64,000 nucleotides of DNA. It comes from Protopterus annectens (taxonomy: Eukaryota; Chordata; Ceratodontiformes; Protopteridae). The notes below the pieces were generated by a model. It saw nothing but the letters and a program-made list of their open reading frames with translations. It did no database searches and was not told the origin of the DNA. Each line of letters begins with the position of its first letter. Positions within the stretch are counted from its first letter, which is position 1. Where the stretch lies: positions 614,890,741-614,954,740 of the forward strand of contig NC_056748.1 of assembly GCF_019279795.1 (NCBI RefSeq), read 5' to 3'. This document shows, one piece after another, positions 1 through 12,345 of the stretch. A program made the translations under genes and the position numbers.

Positions 1-690
1 ACTTTTTCAATATTTTCCTGTGATCCGTAACCAATATGCTACCAAGCATGTGAAGAATTATCAAGTGTCTTAGTTTTCTTGAAATTCTGGAATTTGGTCT
101 ACTGCATTACAAACTTTTATTACTGTTTCATGTAGGGAACTGGTGGTCAGGGGGAGTTCTTTTATTGACAACTTGCATTTTGGTACAAACTTCCAAATAT
201 TCATGAGAATTGACTTTGTGAAAGGAAGGCACCTTTGTTACCTGTCAGATTTTAGAAAGGAAGCATTCTCTGATATTTTGGATAGCATATATTTTGATAT
301 TTTAAAGATGTTTAAGAATCTTTTGTGAGTGGATCTCATCATTATAAGCTTGATCTAATATGACTGTTACATTTGCATTTCTGGAGCAAACACTTGGTAT
401 GTCATTGATGAAAATTGCTGCTGTGTTTTTTTAATTACTTATGCTGTTTAATTATTGTTTTTGCTTTTTTACTTGCAAAATGTTTCTTAAAATCTTATAC
501 TTGAACATAATAGCAGCAGAATGTATTTAAACCTGTATTTGAATTAGGTTTCTATTTTCATTTTATTCAGTGTCGTTTTGTTTTTAGTTGATTCTACTAC
601 ATTTTTACAAATATTAGTACATATTAAGTTAGGCTATATACTTGTCATACAAAACTAAATTAAATATTTCATTGTTTAGGTTCACAGTTG
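1..690. other. AT-rich sequence, nothing recognised
   Basis: Low-complexity AT-rich vertebrate-type DNA. Short reading frames here have no recognisable domain, and I see no convincing splice-bounded exon. Confidence 0.5.
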
Positions 691-694
691 TTTA

Positions 695-1070
695 CTTGGC
701 TTAATGACCACAAGGGCATTTTTAAGTCTAGCCCTGCATCCCAAATCTCTGACAAGTTCTAGTACCATTAATAAGTGTAGGCAGGGGCTTGGGAGATGAA
801 ATATTTACAAGCGTAGTCCTGGGAGATGAACCATTTACAGATTGCCTTTGCCTGTTAGAGACATAGGTGCCAAACCAGGGATGAATTTCCTGTTCCCTAT
901 CCAGTTGTACAAATTACATTTGAATTGGGTTAGGGAGGAACTCTGCTTCACATGGATGGGGGGCCTGTTCTAATGAAGGGGTAGTCTCTGGGATACATAC
1001 AACAGTCTCTTCAGCAGGTCCTATTTATATCACAGGCAAGGTTTAAGTCTTTAGAATGGGTAATTCTGGT
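695..1070 (-). mobile_element. CR1 LINE 3' fragment (old, diverged)
   Basis: The stretch aligns by eye with the 3' part of the three better CR1 copies in this window (35.4, 57.1 and 25.1 kb). Shared blocks are the motif around 'gggcatttttaagtctagcc', 'ctctgcttcacatgga', 'tagtctctggga' and 'tcctatttatatcacag'. These encode the C-terminal tail of CR1 ORF2 on the minus strand. It is heavily diverged, has no open frame, and is a dead-on-arrival 3' fragment. Confidence 0.75.
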
Positions 1071-2700
1071 GCTGTTTGTTTTGTGGATATGCAAGATTTC
1101 CATCAGAGTCAGGTCTGACAATGCCTTGTATTCCAGGCATTGATCTCCCCTTAACAGTCTATAGAAGACAGCAAACAAAAACTTGGAGTACTGTTTACAC
1201 TGTGGAGTGTGTCTAAAAAGTGCATCATTGTCATTTTTGTTTTCTGTAATTTAATAAAGTCAGGAAGGTGTATCAAAGAAAACATGCATGTTTCTTGTTT
1301 TGTGTGCAAGGGGCCAATGATTTGCAAACAGCCCAAAGGTAATCTTTATCCACCACTGGTCAAATGCATTTTCTTTGAATGTGGTGTGGGTTTCAATGCT
1401 GTTTCAATGAATGTGAGTTTCAAGGGCAGAGATGTTTTAATGCCAAATCTATTTTCGTTGTGTTGTTTTGTTTAGAAGATGTCTATTGGTGTTTGTGCAT
1501 TGGGCTGTAAATGTAAAAATAAAATCCAAATAATCATTGTATTAGTAAAGCAGTATGCACACATTAGTGTTTATGGTAAATGGGTGAAATAGCCAGGTAA
1601 TGGGACATTGGAATGGCTGCAGGGGGACTCTGGTGGCATGTTTTGGTTGTCTGTTCTTCAGTTTGCATTTGAAAGTTGGTCTCCCACAATTCCATTGGAG
1701 TGGGCGAGGTTGTATAATTATGTATGCAATTTTTATGTTAATCAGAGTACAGATTTGTATCTCTTTTTCATGGGCCTTGTCCGGATTTTTGATGTTTCCA
1801 GGTTGAGAGGTATGATCACAATAAACAAGCCGATTGTTATGACTGTCTGGGAATACTACCCCTCCCCCCATAAAGACAGTCGCTGCCTGTGAAACCCTCT
1901 GGTGTTAGATTGGTATGAAAGCAGAGGCTCAAGTGGGCACAGTCATGTATTTCAACTGACTGCTGTCCTATGTATACATCGCATGCCTCCTTACCCCTAA
2001 CCCCCTAAGGCAGTTAAACTGCCTGATGTGAGATTGTCAGAAAATGAAAAATAATAATTATTACAGTAATGCATTCAACTTTGTTGCTCCTAGACAGTAC
2101 ACAGCCCTTACATAAGCTATAGTACCCTTCTTTGTATACCTCTGAGGTCTGTGAGAAAAGTAAAAGAAACAATTAACCATACTATCCCCAGCCCAAACAC
2201 AAGCTATAATGACCTTAATGAAAATTAAAGAAATAATGACCACACAATCCCTAATAACCCACAAAACTTACAGAAACCTTCTGTACGCACACATCTGAGC
2301 AGGGTGTGGTTGAGAATGGAAGTCACCACTAAGTCCAAGTCAAAATCAATTTATACAGTCTGAGGAGTGGGGGACACCAGAGTCCTATAATGTCTGAATG
2401 TTCTGTGACATATCTTATACCTTACTTTTGAAATGCAATTACTTGTTAATTACATTTTACTGATACTCAGAAGAGTAATGTATGTGTCCTGGCATTATTG
2501 GGTGTGTGTACAGATAAAAAACAGTGATTTTTTTTGTACACACAAGCGAGCATATGCCATAGCAATACTGATTTTGCACTTATTTCAGCAAATAGCAATA
2601 CATTGAACAACAGTGGTACGGCCACACCAGATCAGTGACTGCTGTTTTGCAGTCATCAAACAGCAGCAGGAGTAAGTCAATTTTATTTACCTCATTGAGG
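1071..2700. other. no gene recognised
   Basis: Open frames of up to about 100 codons occur on both strands around 1540-1890 and overlap each other, which suggests chance. A 16-base string at 1642-1657 (ttggttgtctgttctt) recurs as the last 16 bases of the window, so an unrecognised interspersed repeat may be present. Confidence 0.4.
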
Positions 2701-2708
2701 AGTAATGC

Positions 2709-3020
2709 ATACCTGTCACTGTCCCTGATTTTACAGACCATCCCTGATTTTGCCTCATAATTTTGCTCTGTCTCTCATAAAAAACTTTAATTTGCTGGTA
2801 AATAATTCAGGATTATATTCAATAAATCCAGAGATCAGAGTTTCATACTTCTTATTGTCCAAAAATGCATGTTGATACAAAATGTATTATTCTAGTAACT
2901 TTTTTAAGTGAATCAGATTAATATTTAAAACGTGTTCCCAATTTTGTGCCTTTATTCTGCTGCTAATTTTGGCTTTGTCCAGAATTTTTGAGAAAAGAAG
3001 GTGAGAGTTAATGTATCTGG
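2709..3020 (+). repeat. CATACC-type TIR repeat, single diverged copy
   Basis: It starts with 'catacctgtcactgtccctg' and continues with the blocks 'ccctgattttgcctcat', 'tttgctggtaaat' and 'ggctttgtccagaattttt'. The same blocks occur in the same order at 46.9-47.4 and 53.9-55.3 kb, and on the other strand at 37.9-38.2 kb. No open frame is present, so it is a non-coding interspersed repeat. Confidence 0.65.
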
Positions 3021-5610
3021 AATTCTGCCAGTATTTATAAAACTCCTTGAAAGAGAAAACCATCTCTGAAGATTGGAAGCATCAGCTCTTCTTAACATCC
3101 AAGGTTTGCAATGAGATTGGTCACTCTGGGCTGCTAATCTTTAGAGCTTACTTTGCTCATGTTCATTATCAGCTTTATCCTAACAGGGTCATATTGCAGC
3201 CCTGTTCAGTTAAACAGCATAATCAGAAAATTAATACATTTTTCCCTCATTCTTCCCCAACCAGCAACAGCTTTTGAGAGATTCCCACACATTCAAGGAT
3301 GATTAAAGGGTCCTCTTGCAGCCATGGGTATTGCAGTTACCTAAAGCTAGCTATGTTGTTAGTTTTAGTGGAGAGAATGTCCACCAGTAGGATTTAACTA
3401 AACTAGGGGCACTATGCCAGTGGTAAAATATTTAATGAAACACTGTTACTATAACCTGCGATACCTTTGGATTTTAAAGGAGATATAAATAAGAGTTATT
3501 ATTACCCACCTGGTTTATTAAATACACAAGATTACTGTACTAGTTTTTGTTGGTTATCTGGCCATCTTGTGGCTCAGAAACAGATGCAGTCATCTCACCG
3601 GACCTTCCATAAACAGCACTTTAAAATTATTTTCTTAATTTTGAAGCTGTTCTACTACCAGGCTGTTGTAAAACTGATCTTAAAAGCTCTTTAACATGCT
3701 CATCCATCCATCCATGATTCCTTTTCACATATTTACACATGGTGTCAGGATATCACTTCAGTCGTGCTCCACAGTCCATGTGCAGACTTTTAGCAGTGGT
3801 GGGACCTTATCAACACTGAAGTGTTTAGGGCTTTTAAGGCAGAAAGAGATACTCTTTTACTTGGTCTAAATACTGTGTTAACTGCAGGTCACTTCTACCT
3901 GTTTTTTGACATCTTCTCATAAGTGTTGGAGTTGGGGGGGGTGCAAAATTCCTTATATACAGTACTGCTACCAAAAGTCCAGTATTCACTAAGCAATCAT
4001 CACTTCACAGGAACTGCTACCTGGATTCACCCAGTTATTAAGATGCTAAGCTAACATTTGATTAGCAAAAAAGAATCATAGCTGCAAAAAGTATCTAAAG
4101 TCAGAATCGACCAATGTCTATTCACTAAGACAATTCTTTTGTACATAGATTATAATATTGCCTTGAAGTCACCTTGAAAAACAAAGACTGGTGTTATGAC
4201 TTTAAATGGTCTTCATCATTTGTTGAAGAGCAAAGCAAAAGTATATAAATGATGCTAATCTACTGACTAACAAAATATTTAAGTAGAGTTGTTAGAAATT
4301 CAAATCCCATCACCAAAACAATGTCACTCTAATCAGGAAATCTGTGTTTGGCTCCCTCAGGTGATACAACACCAGGGTACTTTTCTCAAGTAGCCTTTCC
4401 AATCTCACAAGTACACAAGCAACTATCAGTGATGCATAGTATCAGACACTAAAAGTATACCTGATACAACTTAATACAATTCTGGAAATTAATACTTTCA
4501 CATATTTTAGCTTTTGTATTATGTTATTGTTGTATTTGTTTTGTTTATTCTTTCATACAGTGCTAGTAAAATATCCAAAATACAAAACTGCCATTTAGTC
4601 AACTGCTTCTTAACTTTCTAAACAATATTATATTTTGTGTGTGATAGCAGAGTGTGATACCATAGCGTGTAACCCAGAAATATTTGTTGGTATAAATGTA
4701 GTATTATATAACATCAGAATGGAAAGGTGGTACGGTCCAATGAAACCTTCCAGATCAGCTCCTAGCTCTCTGTGAAACTGATCTCATTAAAAAATGCTGG
4801 ACAGAGAAATGTAGATATAAGTCATCAATAACAGCCAATACGTAAGTGCATTGAGACTCCATTGACTACCCTGAAGGGTGATGAAGCATACACTGCATCT
4901 GAAATGCTTCATAGTACCTGAAGCATCAGGTAAATCTGAACTCATTTATTTATTAATTACCTGGTTACAAACAAGGAGATTCATAGTATTTTAAAAGAAT
5001 AGTTTAATGCGGCAAGATACCATGTAAACTATTATAAGGAAATACAACTGCTGGTGCTATATGAATTTTAAATCCCCTTCTATAATCTGTAGGCTTGCTT
5101 GGAGGCCATGAGGTATGATGCAGAATTAGTTTACAATAGGGATTTTGAAAAGTATAGACGTGAATGTCCAGAAAGAAGATTTATGAAATTGGTAATAGAG
5201 CCAAAGGAGTGCAGTGATATGATAGTGAATCTCATTAATGCTAGCAGGTGATTTCAAGAAGCTGTGTGAAATAGCAAGAAATAAGATTTGGTAACAAACC
5301 AATTTGTCCAGAGACATCTTCGGGTGGTGGGGGGGTTAGATAAATATATTAGTAAGAGTTAAGAGAGGAGGGGGGATGAAAGGATTAAATGGGAATCAGG
5401 GATGTTTGGGAGGAAATGAGGTAAGGGTAGGGAGGGGCTTAAGGGGTTTATGTAAGTATAACTGGATAGGGAATCCACATTTTGGCGTGAACATGCTACC
5501 CACCCTCCCTCCCTCCCCTTTTTGGGGGGAATAATGGAGGATTGTGGTAATTTATCAGTCTGGGTGGGGCAGAGAAGAGGGACAGGCTTGCCCTCTTCTG
5601 TTCCCCCTCT
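3021..5610. other. no gene recognised; G-rich stretch at the end
   Basis: No domain, exon or repeat was recognised between 3021 and about 5300. From about 5318 to 5590 the plus strand has many G runs (for example 'gggtggtggggggg' near 5321) and could form G-quadruplexes. Confidence 0.4.
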
Positions 5611-5865
5611 GGTATTGGATGTTCATTTCAATGAGTTTGGAAAGGAAAGTGAGCAGTTGGAGGCTGACTGATAAATAAGCAAGCTGATGTAAGGACGCTG
5701 CTTATTGGTTGGATGTTTAATTCAATAACTGGTAAATGAAGTGAGTGATGGGACACTGCTTCATAAGTAAATAAGTGAGCTTATGTAAGGACACTGCTTA
5801 TTGGTTGCATGTTTAATTCAATAACTGGTAAATGAAGTGAGTGATGGGAAGCTGCTTCATAAGTA
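5611..5865. repeat. tandem repeat, unit about 96 bp, about 2.7 copies
   Basis: The phrase 'ggatgtttaattcaataact' (gcatg in the last copy) recurs with a 96-bp period at 5711 and 5807, and a more diverged copy starts near 5617. Each unit also contains 'gtaaggac[ag]ctgcttattgg'. The array is cut by the L2-like LINE. Sequence resembling the same unit ('agcaag..aggtatggatggtgcttactggg') resumes just after the LINE at about 9188-9225. Confidence 0.8.
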
Positions 5866-8800
5866 AAGTAAGGAGACATACACCCCAACCCAGGTCCAAG
5901 CAACCCGATCCTATCCCAGAAACACAAGTCAGACCTACTTATTATCAATATATCAATATAAACACACATAGCATATCCAACAAACTACATAACTTTCACG
6001 CATTCATATCTCACTACTCCCCAGATATAATAACCGTTACAGAGACCTGGCTAAAATCTGCCACACAAAACGAAGACATTCTTCCCCCAGGCTATAACAT
6101 CCTAAGCCAAGATAGAGGTATCAAAAAGGGAGGTGGAGTTGCAATCTTATTTAAAAATATACCCAACCTCCAACCTCTAAAAAACCTACTTCCCAAATTC
6201 CAGAATGCAGAGACATCCTCTGTAGTTATATTCCTCCAGGAAATAACTCACCTATAATAGAAGAGATACTACAATGGGCCACAATCAATCTGCCCCAAGA
6301 AACCATCCTGCTAGGCGACCTATAGACTGGCTAGCCTGCAACTCCAACAATCCTTCAAACCATATTAACTTATTTGGATTCTCACAACTAATCCAAGAAC
6401 CCACCAGAGTAGACAAAAAATCCAATAGAACCTCCATTCTAGACTGGACACTAGTTAATATCCCCACAGAAAATTATCATGTGGGCTGCTTACCTGATAC
6501 ATTCAGTGATCACTGCCCCACATTCCTCCTTTGTAAACAGGCAAAAATACCCAAACTCATGCTATTCAAGGGGACTAGGGATGAGCACAAAGTCAATCCA
6601 CAGACTCTTAACAATATGCTCCAGCAACAGGACTGGAATCCACTAAAAACTCTACCTTTAGACAAGGCAGTTAATTTTTTTAATACTACATTTATAAATG
6701 TACTAAATATACTAGCTCCCATCAGGAAACTCAGGACTAAAGTTAACTAAGCCCCATGGCTACATAGGACAACAAAAGTCTTAATAAAAGCCAGAGACAA
6801 TGCCTGGAAAAACTGGAAAAAGAATAACACTATCCAAGACAGACAGAAATATCAAGAACTATGAAAAAAGACCAAAACCCAAACAAAAGTAGATAAAAAT
6901 AACTACTTCTTAGACATCCAAAACAAGCACTCTAGAAACCCCCAAAAGTTCTGGCAGGCCATCAATATCCTTCTAAAACTGGGCAAAACCACCACCCCAT
7001 CTCCCAACAACAATTCTGATAATGATAGCATAGCTTCAGAATTCAACCATCAATTCACAGAATCTATCCTTGCACTATCTATCCAACTATCCAACAAGAA
7101 CTCTAAAACCACCCCAACTGTAGAACAAACTAACATACCCACCTTCACACTCTCACCTGTACCAACCTCTTCAGTTAAAAAGCTACTCTCTAAACTAAAA
7201 CCTACCACACTCACAGCAGATGGTTTACCCACAAATTTTCTACAATTAGCTGCAGAATCACTAGCTTGCCCTGTCTCAATTCTTATAAACCACTCTATAC
7301 AAGAAACCTAAGTACCCCATCTATGGAAAGTGTCACATATAATTCCCCTTCACAAAGGTGGAAACTCCTTTGAACTATCAAACTACCAGCCAATTGCTAT
7401 CTTGTCCCCCCTTTCCAAGTTTCTGGAGAAATGTATTCACATCCAGGTAATGCACTTCTTATCCTCACATAACCTCCTCTCCCCCATGCAGCATGGTTTC
7501 CACCCAAACCATAGCACAACCACTGCTCTACTATCCTTTACCAATCAGATTAACCATCTAAGAAACAACAACAAATTAATCTCAGCCATATTCGTAGATC
7601 TAGCAAAAGCATTTGATATGGTCTCCCATAACCTACTCTTAGACACTCTGTCAATCTTATCCTTCACCCCATCTACTACTTTGTGGCTTAGAAGCTATCT
7701 CTCTGACAGAAAACAATCAGTTAAATGGCAAAGTCCTCTATTACCAACTATTATAGGCATCCCACAAGGATCAAGTACTGGGTCCTCTACTATTCACCAT
7801 TTTCACTAACAAACTACATACTTCCACCCTGCATGCATCACTTATACAGTACGCAGATGTCTCCACCCTAATCTGCTCAGCCCCATCCATTACCACTCTT
7901 CAAAAGCTTACCCAAGAATCCTTCTGCTCTGTGGAACAATGGATTACCAATATCCAACTCATTCTAAACCTCAACAAGACCAAATTACTCCTTTTTACCC
8001 CAATAAATCCAAACCCACACCTCCTACCTTCACTATCACCTCCAAAAACAGGATCACAATCTCCCCCTCCCCTCACACTAAGTTGCTCGGGGTTGAAATA
8101 GATAATCTAAACTTTAATGTCCATATCTCACAAACCATCACAAAGGTACATAAGAAACTAGGAACCCTATACAAACTCAAACTGTTCCTATCGGACCAAG
8201 CTAGAATCTCCTTAGCCCAAACCCACCTCTTGTCTACCCTAATGTATGCATCACCAATCCTAATTCATATCAGGAAAACAAACTAAAGTTGTGTTACAAT
8301 AAAATTGCAAAATTCGCTAACAACTCCATTTTTAGAAGTCATCACTGTCTTGCCCTGAAGCAACTACAGTGGTTAGAACTCCCTCAGCTAATTAGCTATC
8401 ACCAATTAGTCCTCACCTTCAACATAATAAGGAACCCTCAGAGATCCCCAGCCCTAAACCAACTTCTAAACCAACATTTAGTAAATTTTCCTCTATGCTC
8501 ATCCAACAAAACCCTGCTTTGCATAACAAAAGCCAATAACACTGCAGGGAAAAGTCTGTTTTCCCACACCACTGCTAGGGAATGGAATAACCTCCCCCAA
8601 AGTATCTCCTCTGCGCAACATCCATCTCACTTTTCAAGACATCACTAAAGTCACACCTCTTGCAATCATGGCTCTGTCCCTGTATCACATAAAATCTTTT
8701 CTGCTCTCCTCCTAACTTGCTACACCTCATCTCCTCACTGCTTACCTCAGCTATTCTGTACTACTCAAATACCCCCTATCAGGAACTACTATCCTACAAA

Positions 8801-9188
8801 CTATTTCTCACACTATGACATATCTCCCGAATAGCATTATTTTTCCAGATTCCATTCCTTCATTTTTATGCTTTGTACTACCAATAGGGAATTCAAAGTT
8901 TTGCTATCTTATATATCAAGCTTGATCAAATCAAACTAAGGTACGAAAAATCTCCTTGAGTGTATATATGCCACTGTATAGACATTTTCTATCATTCATG
9001 GATTATGTGTGGTAATATAAAGACACGGAGCTCTGATTGTATATATGCCTCTGTACAGAATTTTTTTTTTCATTTGTTGTATTTGTTATTTTATGGAGCT
9101 TTTCTCGCCGGGCCTCCGCTGTAAATGGACCTTGTTCCAGTCAGACTTTCCCAGTAAACAAATGAAAAATAAAATAAAATAAAATAAA
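5866..9188 (+). mobile_element. L2-like non-LTR retrotransposon, decayed, about 3.3 kb
   Basis: The element contains, in order, an AP-type endonuclease, a linker, a reverse transcriptase and a C-terminal tail. It ends in a 3' UTR and an (AAAAT)n tail at about 9165-9188. I assign it to the L2/CR1 group from the RT motifs and the AT-rich simple-repeat tail; the exact clade is inferred. No ORF1 is seen, so it is 5'-truncated or lacks that part. It sits inside a 96-bp tandem array. Many stops and frameshifts show that it is dead. Confidence 0.85.
5880..8680 (+). pseudogene. broken LINE ORF2 (endonuclease + reverse transcriptase)
   Basis: The endonuclease N-terminus is visible in the 5841-6257 frame ('IITVTETWLKS', 'GGGVAILFKN'), and its C-terminus in 6274-6750 ('TFSDHCPTFLL'). 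The frame of 6274 runs on to 7809 with in-frame stops at 6748, about 6862 and 7309. RT motifs follow: 'IIPLHKGGN', 'FVDLAKAFDMVSHN' and 'GIPQGS'. A frameshift near 7785 moves the palm to another frame, where the catalytic box reads YADV instead of YADD. The tail continues at 8040-8286 ('KLLGVEIDNLNFNVHIS') and 8289-8648 ('AREWNNLPQSI'). One catalytic aspartate is lost and the product cannot be made. Confidence 0.85.
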
Positions 9189-9225
9189 GCAAGTGGAGGT
9201 ATGGATGGTGCTTACTGGGTCAGGA

Positions 9226-10306
9226 GGAGTGAGATCACGCTGTCCTGATTAACATTGCATGAATATTTACGCTGTGATTAAATCAGCTATAGTATGTTTT
9301 ACTTGTAATTAATAAATATGGGTTAACAAAGTAATGTTCATGAAAGTTCAGTACAGGTTGTCAAATGTCATTCAGAGTGATGTGTTTATTGAAGGGGACT
9401 GGGACAAAAGGAGACTCTTTTTCTTAAGAAAACAACTTCAGTGGGACCATGTGGCATATCAGTATAACTTAATGAACAGTTAAAAGGAACACTCATCACA
9501 AGTAGTTTCTCAAAGTCTAGTATAACATATGAAATATAAAAAACAGAAAACAGGAAATACAGCCAAAACATGACAGTTTCTTTATATATAAAGTAGTTGA
9601 TTTTATGATTAATTCATAGGACTTTTATCTGCAATGAACCACCTGTTTGCCTTAAGTATTTTTGAGTTTCCTTTCTGTTGTGTTCTGTTTACAGAAAAAT
9701 CAATATAAATTTTGGTTTAAGATGCAAAATATCGTTCTCTATAGTTAAGGAAGAGACAATATACATACTAAGAGATTATTTCATAAAAATATGCCAGTCT
9801 GTCGATCTAATGAAGCTAGGATAAAGAATAGTTTGCATGAATATCTGTAATGAGATCACTTTGCTCCCTTCAGAAACTGACTACAATATCAGGTGATTTA
9901 CAAAGATTTACTGAAGGATGGACTACCTATGCTATATTAACAATGAAAACAAAAAACATTTTGAAAGTGCATTTTTCATGAGATGAATCTTGGATATCTT
10001 GCAGGAGGGGCTTTTTCTCATCACCCTACTTAACATATATAACAAACCATACTGACAGTATACTTTGTAAACTTCATAAGCAAATACTTGCTTTTCAAAG
10101 TTTCCAACTTTCATTATTACTATCACATGAGGTTTGTTTATGCAGTTAATCTAACAAGGCCTCAACACATCACCTTCATCATATTTCTATCCTGAATACC
10201 TACCAAGGGTATATTTTCTTACCACTTAGGGAGATAATATTAAACAATAGTTATTTAATGAAGAAAATAATTATTACATTCTAATGAAGAAAATAATTAT
10301 TATTAC
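9226..10306. other. no gene recognised (downstream of the 10.3-kb host exon)
   Basis: AT-rich sequence with short, domain-free reading frames. I looked on the minus strand for the EF-hand and coiled-coil exons expected downstream of the polycystin exon and did not find them. Confidence 0.45.
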
Positions 10307-10428
10307 TCTTTTAGTCTGTTTCTGAAATCTTCAAATTCCAGTTGCTTTGACCCCAACTGTAAAGTTTTTTGTACATCTGTAATCCGTTCTTTTTTCAGCT
10401 TGAGCTTCATCAGTGTCTTGTTGTAGCC
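10307..10428 (-). CDS. PKD2L1: polycystin-2-like channel exon (post-S6 cytoplasmic segment)
   Basis: Read on the minus strand, an acceptor 'taacattttag' is followed by an open segment beginning GYNKTLMKLKLKKER and ending FEDFRNRLK. This is the cytoplasmic region just after S6 of polycystin-2 family cation channels. The pattern KQ/GYNKTL, KER..DVQK and FEDF..L fits PKD2L1 better than PKD2 or PKD2L2, by my knowledge of the family. It joins in phase 0 to the exon at 41130-41228. The 3' border is best placed after GA of a split Glu codon, before donor 'gtaata', giving 122 bp (40 codons plus 2 nt). The alternative is read-through into an in-frame TAA immediately after GAG. Coding conservation amid decayed repeats argues for a functional exon. 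The family forms tetrameric calcium-permeable channels in cilia and sensory cells. Confidence 0.85.
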
Positions 10429-11017
<589 letters not shown>

Positions 11018-11580
11018 GCTAAGTTGGCTGTATATTATATACCACCACAAAGCTTGCCATGAAAACATTGTCTTTCAGTACTTTTTAGACAAATATTCTA
11101 AGTAAGTGACTAAGACATATAATTTATTAACACTTATAGTCAAACTAAATTATCTACAAATAGAACAAATCAGAGAAAAATGTATTAAGCTTTCAGTTGT
11201 TCGAAGGATTCTAAGAGATTAGTAAGACATTTTTGAGACACAAAGCAAAGAAGGAAGATTTGCTGAACATCATGGAGAGCAGAGAATTTACTTTCATTTT
11301 TATTTATTTATACGTTTGTTAACTGAATAGGTAAGCTGGTCATCAGACACCTTCAGACATTGACTGGGCCCTGACCAAAGGCATGCAAAAGAAATAGTAT
11401 TTATATATAAATATTAGCACTGAATAAACATCAGTGTAAAAATTAATAATGCATATACAGATGTTAGCAATGAAGAAACATCAGTTCACACAGCAAGCAG
11501 CTTTAGTCATAATAAAGGTTCTCCAATAATAAAAAACAGATTTCCAAACATAATAACACATATGAAGCTAAAGGATTACT
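11018..11580. other. intron sequence, nothing recognised
   Basis: AT-rich sequence without a domain-bearing frame. The pair 'cagatgttagcaatgaagaaacatcag' and 'atattagcactgaataaacatcag' around 11415-11485 is a small local duplication. Confidence 0.4.
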
Positions 11581-11584
11581 ATCA

Positions 11585-12045
11585 AAATATTGCACTGACA
11601 TTGTGCGAGTGGTCAGATTTCCGAACCGAAATATTGGAAATAAAATCAATGAACAAAAAAAAAAAAAAAAAAGAGCGAAGGAGGTATTTTGGGAAAGTCG
11701 ACATCTCAGAAATGTCGACTTTACTGAAATTACCACACTTCTGGTCAACAGCAAAGAACACTTTTGCAGGGGGGCAAGCCCCCCCCCTGCCCCCCACACC
11801 CTCTGCTACTTTTATATACAAACTCGGAGATCGCACTATAGTGAGGGAAAGGGTACATTTCCATATCCTCACTATAGTGCAATCTGCATTCAAAATGCTG
11901 AAATTCACAAAAGCGAATGTACACTAGAATTTGCTGTTATGAATTTCGACTTTTTTTTTCATTATTTCCAAATGTCGAATTGGGCGTTCAAACTTATGGA
12001 ATTCGAACGAAGTTCGAGAGCCCTTTTCATAGTAAACCAAAGCTA
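11585..12045 (-). repeat. hairpin-bearing interspersed repeat, copy 1
   Basis: It contains two nested inverted repeats. One is 'gtcgacat' and 'atgtcgac' around 11697-11720. The longer has arms 'gatcgcactatagtgag' and 'ctcactatagtgcaatc' around 11830-11885. A poly-A run (11647-11662) and a C/G-rich block (11769-11800) lie beside them. The stem and the C/G block recur in inverted orientation at 15.38-15.50 kb, so this is a dispersed family, probably a non-autonomous DNA element. It has no coding capacity. Confidence 0.6.
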
Positions 12046-12087
12046 AATGTGATACCATACTCATTTATTAATACCACATTTTACATA

Positions 12088-12345
12088 TTGTTACCTCACA
12101 ACAAGGGGTTCTCCCGTTCAATTCCCGGCTTGGGTTGGGGGTGCCTTCTATGTGGAGACTGCATGTCCTCCCCTCAGTCGAGTGGGCATTCAAAAGACAT
12201 GCGTTAAATGGGCATGCCTTCATTGAACGTTGGGCATTGGGCTGGCAACTCAACACCATAAAAATCAGCTGCCAGTCATTAGCGGATTGGAGTTGCAGTG
12301 TGGCGACCCCTAACCGGGAAAAGCCGAAAGACTAACAAACAAACA
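12088..12345 (+). mobile_element. tRNA-type SINE with an RTE-like 3' tail
   Basis: The head has 'cctcacaacaaggggttctc', then 'gttcaattcccgg', which matches a pol III B-box (GTTCRANNCC). The 'gtggagactgcatgt' and 'caaaagacatgcg' blocks are typical of widespread fish-type SINEs. The 3' end reads 'gtggcgacccctaaccggg' and then 'aaaagccgaaaga'. It matches the 3' ends of the two RTE LINEs in this window (35299-35330 and 50520-50552), which fits retrotransposition by the RTE machinery. The simple tail 'aacaaacaaac' follows. Confidence 0.78.

Noticed and set aside
1542-1892. Overlapping 94- and 109-codon frames on opposite strands
   Set aside because: No domain, no splice signals and mutual overlap suggest chance.
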